Below, one piece after another: positions 28,301-40,300 of a stretch of DNA of 64,000 nt. The DNA is from Branchinecta lynchi (taxonomy: Eukaryota; Arthropoda; Branchiopoda; Anostraca; Branchinectidae). How positions within the stretch are numbered: the stretch's first letter is position 1; each line of letters opens with the position of its first letter. Made by a program: the position numbers and the translations under genes. The stretch is from assembly GCA_023053575.1 (NCBI GenBank), contig JAKZAP010000007.1:15095508-15159507 (forward strand), written 5' to 3'. Under the pieces are notes generated by a model, which did not search any database, was not told the DNA's origin, and worked only from the letters and a program-made list of their open reading frames with translations.

Positions 28301-31300
28301 AGTATCGGAATTCCCGGAAAAGTGCTCAGATTCACTTTCTCGCTTCTCACACCACCTACTCGTAACAAGTGTCATATGAGCTCGTAGCTCTTGTTTGGGT
28401 TTGGATCTGCCCTTTGGTGGTCCCGTTTCTTGTGTTTCAGGGACAACTTGGCCGTGTCAGCTCATTAACTAGTGTAGGACTTCGATAGGCTAGTTCTGTA
28501 GATAGGTAATTTGTTGTTATTTTATCATTATTTGTTTTAATCCTTCAATGAAGGGTATTGTATAAAAAGAAACAACAACATGTCAACCTAATTCACTCAC
28601 ACATACATTGAATTAAACAGCTGACCGTTAAAAACAAATTAGCCTACTAAATCTACAACGAAAGAAACTAATCAGGGCACTTTTTGTGAAAAAAGGAAAA
28701 AGGTTGTGATGAAGAAGAATGTTGTCAGCCTTTTCATGAAAACTTTCGATTTTACTAATAAAGTTTCCGAAAGATTCTTCACAGAAGTTAGGAAAGACTT
28801 ACTCGCAGAAATAGGGAAACCAAGAAGGAGTTTAGAGAATTTATAATAAGTAATCTATAACGCAGAAAGTTCAGAAGGACGGAAAGAAGAAAAGAAAGCA
28901 GACGGAAAAAGAATAAGAGGAAGTGCAACAGCCGTATAAACAGAACCAAGAACATCTCTGATGATGGTGATGATGATTTTATTTATGACCCACAAAATGA
29001 ACACAAGGCACAAAGGCGGAGTAAAGAATAAGGAAAAAAGAAAGGAAAACACAAAAGAGAATTAAGTTACGAAATACACAATATAACTTTTAACATACAA
29101 CTAAACCATGAGGGTTTTCCAGTCCTGATCAGTATTTTGGATATACATTTCTATGTGTTTCTCCACTGTTGTTAGCGGGTTACTAATGTGATAACGACTT
29201 GAAATTTCTCTATACGTCTCTATACTTTCTGAGATATACGTGTGTAAGAGAAAATTTGAGTTTTTGAACCAATCTCAACTAACTTCAAAGAACTGTAACT
29301 TTGTATCTACTTGAAGAAAAAATAGTGCCGATGCCTGTTAGGTGGAACAATTAAGGATAAATGTATTTTGTTTTGTTTAATGGACTGCGACTTTCTGGAA
29401 TGACTTGCTACATAAATTTATTTCTGCTTTTTAGACTACGCCTACAGTGGTCTGGCTTGCTACATGTCCGGAGAACCTGACAAGGCCTGTGAAATATTCG
29501 TTCAGGGGTTGCAGAACGAATTTGAACAAGATCAGATGGAGGAGGATGATCTCACCCAGCACTCGCAGAGACTCGGATATGTCCTGAATGTGAGTAGTTT
29601 TTTACTCGTTTGGGTTCCGCCGTCCGACCGTCACCATACTGCGGGAAACTCAGTCTTCATTTCCCCCATGCCTTCCGGATTCCAGGCGGCATTTTCATCT
29701 TGTTTGATCTGGAAAGTGGTACAATTACCAGCCAAACAACAGCTACGAGCTCATATGGCACTTGTTACGAGTAGGTGGTGTGAGAAAGAAAGTAAGTCTG
29801 AGCATTTTTCCGGGAATTTCAATACCCCTCCCCACCGTGCTCGTATCCGGTCCAGGCCCTAAAATATGTCATCGAATGCATACGATCTTTTTACTTTCCA
29901 AGTTTCATTCGAATCACTTCACCGATTTAACCCCTTGAGGTGATGGAGCTTACCGCGCAGAGTCTCCGATTCCGGAGAGAGAACCGATTCCGGTTTTGTC
30001 GTTGTGATTTCCAGCCGCAGAATCTGAATTAAAAGACATACTAAGAGCTACGAGCTCATATGGCACTTGTTAAGAGTAGGTGGCCCGAGATAGTAGACGA
30101 GAATGTCACAAAATCCCCCCTTCAACCCCCTAGGATTGGACCTAGAAATAAGTATTCTTTGAGCCCAAGCTGACTTTGAAACATTTATTCAAACAATTTT
30201 TACAACGGATACGTCAGCTATGATTCTTCATCAGCGATATTTCGGCCCTTCTTGGCAAGGGTCCTCGTCGGGGCTGTCAATCCTCTGGTTCAACTTCGGG
30301 GAAGGAAACAAACCTGTAATGTTACAGGTGTAATGTTAATGTTACAGGTTGTGTAATGTTACAGTTTTGTTTCCTTGATCTGTTTCCTGATTACATGTTA
30401 CAGGTTTGTTTCCTTGATCTGTTTCCTGATTACCAGGGCCATATCGGGATCAGCCACATATACAGATTATCTCAGGCATCTTCTCGTACCGGCTATCAAG
30501 TTTCACTCAGGTCGAAGCTTTTTCTGTGTCTTTATGTCTGTTATTTATTTTCTTTTATTTACTTCGCTTTTTCGAAATGGCGGGTTACAAATAAATTACT
30601 TACTTACTTATGTCTGCAAATTTACGGTTTCCGCCTGTCCTTTACCGTTGCCGGTTCCGGTCCGGAATCCAAATAACAAACAAGGCAGCATAAACTCGGT
30701 ACTGTCCAACTTGAATCCCAGTCGGCCCATTCGTTTAGTTTTTGACCATGTCAAAAGTTTACGGTCCTTCCCCCTCCCCCTCTAGCTACCCTAACCAATG
30801 CCGCATGCGGTTTTGAGACATGTTTTGCATAGCTAGCTCATTAGTTCTTATCACCAGAGGCGTCGCAAGGGGGGGGGGTGCAGCACCCCCCCCCCACCTT
30901 TTTTAGATTCGGTAAAATTTTGGGCCGGAGGCCCAAAATTTTACTTAAATTGTTCGGTATTTTTTCGATAGCAGAATTGTTCGATATATTTACGGGGATT
31001 CGGTAATTCTACTGAATCCTAAATAGGCTATCTGTACAAATCTATTCGGTATAATGATCACGATTCGGTATAATTGCCAGTATTCGGTAGTTATCACGAA
31101 TTTGGTGAGAGAATTTGCTGAAATCATTTGGTGATTTGTCGATGCCGGAACTATTCGGTATATTTATGGAGATTCCGTAATTACAAAACAATCCCGAATA
31201 AGCTATTGGTTCAAAACTATTCGGTATCATGATTGGGACTCGGTAATTTGTTCAGTATAATTTCCAGGAGTAGGTAGTTAACCACGAATCTCGAATTCGT

Positions 31301-34300
31301 TCCAGTTTCGACGAAAGTATACCGTATATGAACATTGTTCGGTAGTCTTTCGATACCAAAACAATTCGTTATAATAACCGGGATACGGTAGTGATACATA
31401 ATCCTGAACATGCTATCGGTCTAAACTTATTCGGTATAATAACTGGGATTCGGTAATTTATTCATTAGAATAGCCAGGATTCGGAAGTTACCACGAACCT
31501 CGAAACTTAGAAGTGGTCGAGTGAAGGACTGGTCGCAGACAAAAGGGATGATCTGTGATATCATCGACAGTCCTTACTTTTATTTTGGATCCCAAAAAGA
31601 ATATCTAATCATAAATATAACGAAAATTCCGCCTTCAGCACTTTTCGTAATATTCTCTGTTTTGTGGAAGGGCGCTTCATTTGACGGGGGTTTTAAGCCA
31701 GTTTAAGGATTGAGATTTCGAAACATTAAAAGCTAGAATTTGGATTGACATTAAATTTGGCAGGGAAAAGCAAACAAAATTTCGCATGCGGCGCTCACTT
31801 TATGTGATTATAGGTAGTATATTGACTAGACTACAGTTGCTGCTGCTGCCAGAACGTCACTCCATCCGGTTTCCGGAACATCTTAAAGTCTTGGTATTTA
31901 ATCAACGGTAAATAATAGAATTTGTAAGAGAAGCTGTTAAATTTTACCCTACAGAAAAAATATGGATTTCGAAAATCTTCGCCTGCGGCGCTCGATTTAA
32001 TTTTCTATTGGCTGTAATAGATAGAAACTGTTCCTAAAATCATGCCCGGCAATATATTCTCCATGTGGGCTTCGCCAAATTCCACCTAACAGTTGGCTTA
32101 TCGTCTTTCATGCTCCCCTTTATTGTTATTCTTCCTACATAATCGTTTCTGTTCCATAATTTAAAGCTTGAATTCTTAGTTCTAAGATTCGATTTAAGTT
32201 TGTTGACGACTTATCGGCAATCCTTAAGTACCGGATTGAAGGTTCAACTCCACTACCACAGTTTAGCCAAACTTTACTTTCTGAATTCAAAGCACAATGC
32301 GAAAGTAACAGCCTCGAAATCAACCAGCAGAAATCCAAAGTGGTAAGGTTTAACCTGCTCAAACGGGACGTTTCGCAACCCGACACTCAATTCCCAGTCT
32401 CTAAAGGAGCTACAATCCTGGGCGTCTTTTTTAGCAGTGACTGCTCTTTTCGGCCACATATTGAGAAAATCGTGCAGAAAGGACATTACGCACTACTGAC
32501 CTTAACATCAATGCGCAGGCTGGGTTTCAGCGTTTCTGATCTCCGCCAAGCTTATGTTACTAACGTAAGGCCGATACTCGAGTATTGTTGCCCAGTGTGG
32601 GGCCCTCAAATCCAGAACACCGTTTACCTAACAGAGGAAATTGAAGCCGTCCAGAAGCGTGCGGCAAAAATAACATTAGGCCCGAAGTACCTAACATACG
32701 AGCAAGCTCTACGAGACTTACGGTTACCTACCTTGTTCGACCGTCGAAACGAACTTATAATGAACTTCGGCCGTAATCTGCTCGCTAGTGACAAACACAG
32801 ATCCATTCTTCCACCTGACGCCCCAAGTACTAGTCGTACCCGTCGCTGCAATAAGCTTGTGCCTGTGAAAACCAGAACAAACCGGTTCGCCCACTCGTTC
32901 GTGCCGTTTTTTACTGACCGTTATAACAAAGAAGTGTAGTACCTTGCTATATATTTATTTTGAATTTGTAAAGAATAGCGTAATTTAGCGTCTCGTCCAC
33001 GAGAAGGCTACGACAGCTGTTTTATTAATAAACGATTCCGATTCCGATTCGGTAAATTTTTTGAAAGATTCGGTAAAATTTTGTCTCTGCACCCCCCCCC
33101 CCCCCTCACCGAAAATCCACTTGCGACGCCCCTGCTTATCACCCATAAAGTTTCACTCGAATCGGACCACCCGTTCGCAAACTCAGCAAGTCAGTAATTT
33201 CCGTATTCCCCTTCCCTTAAATCTGGTCGGATCCAGAAACAGACATTTTCCTAGGGCATTGTGCCATATCTTTAATTCTGTTTCTCGGGTCGCTAATATG
33301 CCTGCCTAGTTTCATCGTCCTTGGGACATTGTCCCATCATAACTCGCGATCACCGAAATTCTAGAAAACCCCCTCAGACTCCCCTTAAAGAGCACCGATA
33401 TGATGCGGTTCCGTCAAGAATCTGTTTACGGCTTATGCTTGTTCTTATTACCTTACCTTACCTTACCTTCCCACCAAGTTCCATCCCGATCCCTCGGCGC
33501 TAGGCGTTTCACGAATATTCCGGTGTCCCCCTTCATCCCCCCCCAAAGTATCGAATCCGGTCTGGGCTTGACATGAACGTCTGAGACGACACCTCTTTCC
33601 ACTTTCCAAGTTACATTGAAATCCGATCGCCCGTTCGACAGTTATGAATGTTACAAGATTCCGGATTCCCCTCCCTCCACTCCCCCCACGATGATCGGAT
33701 CGTGCATACGACTATTGTAATGTCAGCTTCTTCAAGTCCCTGATGTGCCAGCCGAGTTGCATCGTTCTAGTACATCAAGAAGTACCGAACTCAAGGGTAA
33801 TGATCGGATCCAATGATCGGATCATGCAAACGACTATTGTCAACTCAGTTTGTTCGAGTCCTTGATATACCAGCCCAGTTGCATCGTCCTCCACTCTAAG
33901 CGTTTCCCAAGATTTCCGGTTCCCCTCTCCAACTCCCCAAAGTCACAGGATCCCGTCCTGATTTTATCTGGATCGCCTACATGAGGTACTTCCAAATACC
34001 AAGTTCCATTAAGATCCGATCACCCGTTCAAGAGTTATAAATACCTCAAGATTCCGGATTCGCCTCCCTCCACTCCTCCACGATGATCGGATCATGCAAA
34101 CGACTGTTCTAATGTCAGTTTCTTCAAGTCCGTGATGTGCCAGCGCAGTTGCATCGTTCTAGTACATCAGGAAGTACCGAACTCAAGGATAATCAGAAAT
34201 CCGGAACCCCCCACCCACCCAGCTCCCCCCATAGTACCCGAATCCAGTCCGGTTATGTCAATGATGTATCTAGGACTTGTGCTTGCTCTTTTCACCAAGT

Positions 34301-37300
34301 TTCATCCTGATCCCTACACTCAAAGTGTTTCCCAAGATTTCCGGTTCCCCTCTCCAACTCCCCCAAAGTCACCGGATCCGGTCCGGATTTTATGTGGATC
34401 ATCTAAGACACGAGGTCTTTCCAAATACGGATCGGAATTTTCATTAAGATCCGATCACCCGTTCAAGAGTGATAAATACCTCAAGATTCCAGATTCCTCC
34501 ACTCCTCCCACGAGGCTCGGATCGGGGAGTTTCATCGTCCTAGCTTATGTGGAAGTGCAAGAAACTAGCAAAACCCGGACCGAGGGACAGACAGTATTCC
34601 CGATCGCTATATGACACTTGGCCGAAGGGCAAGTGCCATAAAAGTCTATACGCATTTGAATCCTGTCGTCGTCGGATTCGCCCGTCTCTTGACTGGTTGC
34701 CTTTGGGTACAGTGTTGCGGATGACCAGCAATTCTGAAAGATTTGTGGCGACGAAGCATTGTCACGTCAGAGGATAAAAAGCAGATAGAAATGGCTGGAA
34801 GTTAGCACACTAAAAGTCTCTTTGGCAATTGTTCGCCTGTTTCGGACGCAGTTACCCATTCAAATTGGTAGTCTGTTTAGGCCTTGGAACGCAAAAGTGA
34901 ATTTTGATTGGAAACAGGTTGAACCACTTACGCCATTTTTCTTATGCCAATGGCATGTCTGTCTTTTTATGGAACTCGAGTTTTTATGGCACTTGCAGCC
35001 TCTGCCTCAAGTGCCATATACCGATCACAATTCCGTTTGTCGGTCTGTCCGAGTTTTTGTCCGACTTTTTCGAGCTAGGGTACTTCCAGGTGTGCTAGGA
35101 CAATGAAACTTGGCAGGCATATCAGGGACCCGACCAAACTAACCTGGGAATAATCAGTTTCCCGATCCGACCATACGCGGGGGAGTGGAGGGCGCTGGAA
35201 ACTTGAAAATTGAAGGCATGTTGTCACACTTTTTCGAGTTAGGGTACTTCCTGATGTGCTAGGACAATGAAACTTGGCAGGCATATCGGGACCCGAGCAA
35301 ACTAAACTGGAAATAATCAGTTTCCCGATCCGACCATACGCGGGGGAGTGGAGGGCGCTGGAAACTTGAAAATTGACGGCATTTTGTCACACTTTTTCGA
35401 GTAGGGTACTTCCAGATGTGCTAGGACCATGAAACTTGGCAGGCATATCAAGGACCCGACCACACTAACCTGGAAATAATTAGTTTCCCGATCCGACTAC
35501 ATGTGGGGGAGTGGAGGGCGCTGGAAACTTGAAAATTGAGGGCATGTTGTTACAGTTTTTCGAGTTAGGGTACTTCCAGATGTGCTAGGACCATGAAACT
35601 TGGCAGGCATATCAGAGACCCGACCAAACAAACTTAGAAATAATCAGTTTTCCGATCCGACCATTTTTTTTGGGGGGGGGGGAGAGTGGAGGGCAGGGGA
35701 ATCCGGGAAATTGAGTAGTGTGTAACTTTCGAACGGGTGATCGGATTGTAATGAAACTTAATAATTGAATAAATTACATATCTTGGATGTCCCGTTTAAA
35801 GTCTTGATCGGACTCGGTAGCCAGGGGGGAGTTGGGTGGGGTGGTGGGGTGGGAGACCGGAAATTTCAAGAAACGGTTAGAATGGAGGGATGGTAGTGAG
35901 CTTGCTGGGAAGAACAAGCATCTGATCTAGATAAATCGTTTAGACAATTGTACTGGATCCGGACACCAAGGGGGGGGGGGGGTCCCGGCATTCCGGTGAT
36001 GGCGGTTTTTGGGGATTTTCACGATGAAACTTGGCAGGCATATCAGGGACCCGATCAAACTGACTTCAAAATAAAAAAAAATTGTCGACCTGATAATGGT
36101 GTGGGGAGTGGAGGGAGGGGAATCCGGAATATGTCATGCGTAACTTTGGAACGGGTGAGGACATTTCTCTGGTGGTCTTTTTCATATCCGGACCGGATCC
36201 GACAACTATTGGGGGGGGGGGATACCTGACCCACTTAGACTGAGAGATCGGGATGGAAATTTGTGGGAATAACAAATAGATGCTCTAGGTAAATCATTTA
36301 TTGAATCGGGTTGGCTACGGGCACCGTGGGGGAGTTGTGGGGGGGGGGGGGTCGGGCGGAAATCTCGAGAAACAGTTAGAATGGAGGGAACGGAGTGAAA
36401 CATCAGGGACCCGGTCAAACTGGAACAGAGGACATTTCTCTCTGGTGATCTTTTTCATTTCCGGACCGAATCCGACAATTATTGGGGGGGGTGGGGTGGA
36501 ATACTTGACCCGCTTAGACTGGTATGATCGGGATTGAACTTCGTGGGAATAACAAACAGATGCTCTGGATTAATCATTTACAGAACCGGATTGACTCAGG
36601 GTATTGTGGGTGGAGTTGGAGGGGGGGGGTCTGGGATTCCGGTAATCGCGAGTTGAGGTACTTCCAGGTTTGCTAGGACGATGAAACTTCGCTGGAATAT
36701 TAGAGATTCAACAACATTTGCTTAGAAATAGGCTACTTCCCAAATCGGATTATTCCTTAAAGTACCAATCTTGACCGCAAAGGAAAAAAAAATACTTTTA
36801 AGCAATATATGCATTTTCATGATGCCCATCAGCCCATTATCATTTTTGCCTCATCTCAACCACGAAGTCGAAACTTACTTTTGATCAATCAAAACATCTT
36901 AACCCTTTATTCAAACAATGTTTACAACGGATATGTCAGGTATGATTCTTCTATGATTCTAGCTGACGTATCCGTTGTAAACATTGTTTGAATAAATATT
37001 TCAAAGTCAGCTTGGGCTCAAAGAATATTCATCTTAACCCGTGTAAGTGCCATATGAGCTTACAGCTCTTGTTTTCAAAGTTATCAATAAAATCGTACCC
37101 TACCTTATTCAGCCATGCCCATTGCTACGGGAAAAGGGGTTGAGAGTTCGGTGTGGTTAGAGCATATGATCTTTTTTTGCTGCGTCTTCGTGTAGCTGAT
37201 ATGATGATTTTTGTTCTAGGTCATGTCCTTGTTTGAAGGTGACGACCTGTACAGCTGCCTCACAGAGCTTCTGTCTTTAGCCCTGCGATTCTGCGACCCA

Positions 37301-40300
37301 AATAGCTCCCTAGCAGTAAGTACTGGGTTCAGGCGACGGAGTGGTGACAAAATTTGTAGCCACTTTTCCATTACGTTCTCTTGAATTGTATTTTGGTTAA
37401 AGTGTTAGGTAGAATTCATTTAGGGTAGTTTAGGGAAATTATTTTTAAATGACGAAGATTTTTATGAAAGTATATGATCTAGCTATTGGTGAGTTGTAGA
37501 CCGATTGTGTATATTTTATTATATTTTGTCTACTCGCCAGCTTTGGCGGATATTCATAAATGAATTGAATTGAATGCATTAGCACGGATGGAGGTTCGCA
37601 TTCTGAGTATGTAGAAAACGAATGCACGAATATTCTCATTAGCTACTTCTGTGGTATAGGAATAAGGAAACTAACGAACAAGAATGAAGAAAAGAAGATA
37701 ATATAAATAACTATGTGGTGGCAAGTTTCATCAGTTCAGACACGTGGATAAGACCGTGGTGGGGAGAGAATGCGACCGACAGCTGTCGTCGATTTGTATC
37801 ATCGAGTTTAGATATTATGTCTGGGACTGGAATTCTAATTATGATTTAATTAACTTTAACCATCAGACAGTTCTGCCGAAAGTTCGGCAACTCTACAGGT
37901 TCTCTCATTTTTCGTAGTTCGCTTGTAAAATGTAACGCACGAGCACACCTTTGGAATCCGTTGGTAGTCAACATTATTTTCAATATTGTTTTCCAAACCA
38001 GCATAAACATTTTCATTTTTTTTCAGTCAACTTTGTGGTGCAAGCTCTTCTCGGCTTGCCTCAACCTCGGCCAGACCGACAGCGCATACCAGGCCCTTGA
38101 GTCGAACCCCGATGTTTCCCAGCGAAGAGATCTCTTGCGGACTTTCCTATTTCAACTTATGGAGCGCGGCCAGGCTCAGAAGCTCTTACACTTCTCATAC
38201 AACGGCATGGATGATCACATTCATGACTACTTGCTCTCAAGAGCAAGGTCCTTGAACGTATCTGAAGGGAAGGACATGTACAGCTTCCTTTATTCACTGA
38301 ATATCATGAGGAACAACCCGAGAAGAGGTACGCTATAATCTTTTCCAAGATAGATTCCGTGGTGAGGGTGCGTGCGTGTTATTGAGAAATTCTGCAGGGA
38401 CGCTTGCAAGCTCAGCCGTATGCAATCAGTCGTCATATTTATTCCTTAAGATCAGTTGTACGTCATGATAGCATAGGTCTTTTTATTTTACAATGCTTTC
38501 ACTAACTATTCAGTATCACGGATCTCATCTAAAATTATCACTTAGTAAGGTATACAGAATAGTTCATTTTAAACTGTAATATCTGCACAAATATATATAT
38601 ATATATATATATATAGATTGAGCGCTTTACCGATGAATCAGGAAGCTTCCGCCGGCGTTAGTTACCTATATCAATCATACGCTTAAAGCACATCTCTTAC
38701 TATAGAAATGATCATTTCAAGAGAAAATGGCCTAGAAATGTCGTTTTCAAAAATATAATTACTTTCCATTAGAAATTGGCGATTTTCTTGTTATCGCTTG
38801 TCCACTCCGTCCAGCCTCGTCTCTCCGACGCGGCTGCTTGGCCATGACTACTTCTGATGAAGACAGTAAGAATAATATGGTGGATGAGTATTGGTCGGAA
38901 AAATAACTCGTTGACAACGATTTCTTACGCGTAGAACTCTTCATTAAGTTCTTTAGGCCAGTGATTGAGTCACTTCTCACTATCAAGAATTGAAAGGAGT
39001 CTCAGCAACTCATAAGCCTGTTCTGAAATCACCCTCTAGTTTCATATGCCCGTGTCTTTACTTAATTCAGAGTGTCACTTACAACCTTACATAGTTTGAA
39101 TTACTTTTTGGGATCCCAAAACGTAAGTGGAGGGATACCTATGACATCGCAAAAGTTGTCCGTCTGTCCGTCTGTCCGTCCGTCCGTCTGTCCGTCCGTC
39201 TGTAAGCACGATAACTCTCGAAGGGAATGAGATATTTTGATGAAACTTGGTGTGAGGGTTCGTTGGGTCGTCGGACCAGTCAAGTTCGTAGATGGGCTTT
39301 GTAGCTCTACATTTAGGGGTGGGGGAGGGGATTCAAATTAAGGGACAAACAAAATATTTTGAAACAGCTAATGTGATAGTCGATTATGGGATAAGAAGAC
39401 ATGCTGAACACGATGGTGAAAACCATTTTGTCATCGGACAAGTAGTTCGTCCGGAATCCGGCCAAAACCGGAAAGTTTGTTGAAAGTAAAAGTTTTATTT
39501 GAAGTTGATTAGATGTTCGATTTAGGGGTAGGGAGACATGCTGAAGACGATGGTGAAAATTATTTTTTCTACGGACAAGTATTTCGCCCGGAATCCGGCC
39601 CAAACCGGAAAGTTTGTTGAAAGTAAAAGTTTTATTTGAAATTGATTAGATGTTCGATTTAGGGGTAGGAAGACATGCTGAAGACGACGGTGAAAACTAT
39701 TTTCTCGACGGACAAGTATTTCGCCCAGAATCCGGCCCAAACCGGAAAGTTTGTTGAAAGTAAAAGTTTTATTTGAAGTTGATTAAATGTTCGATTTAGA
39801 GGTAGGAAGACATGCTGAAGACGATGGTGAAAACTATTTTCTCGACGGACAAGTATTTCGACCGGAATCCGGCCCAAACCGGAAAGTTTGTCAAAATTAA
39901 AAGTTTTATTTGGAGTTGATTAGATGTTCGATTTAGGGCAAGAAGACATGCTGAACACTTATGTGAAAACAAGTTTCTACCCGGACATGTAGTTCGTCCG
40001 GAATCCGGCCAAAACCGGAAAACTGTTGGAAGTCAAAGTTTTATTTCTAGTTGATTAGATAAGCGATTTAGGGGTAAGAAAAGATGCTGAGTCCCTGTAT
40101 GACAATCGTATTTTACCCGGACATATAGTTCGACCGGAATCCGGCTGGAATCGGAAAATTTGTTATAAGCTAAATTTCTATTTGAAGTTGATTAGATGTT
40201 CATTACTGGGGAAAGAAGATACCCTGATTTCGTCTTTGAGCTTTCTTTTTTCGCCGGACAAGTAGTTCTGGAGTTCGGCCGGAACCGGGAAATTGGCAGA

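Larger units (their letters stand above)
29735..34643 (-). mobile_element. Family B composite B7, split by hAT
   Basis: B right ends lie at 29735 (agctacgagctcatatggca) and again at 30043 (the same 20 bases). The left hairpin (atgacacttggccgaagggc then aagtgccataaaa) ends at 34643. Core sequence from 33143 to 34540 is a C-rich B array. The hAT element at 30855 splits it. Two right ends mean at least two B copies overlap here. Confidence 0.65.
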
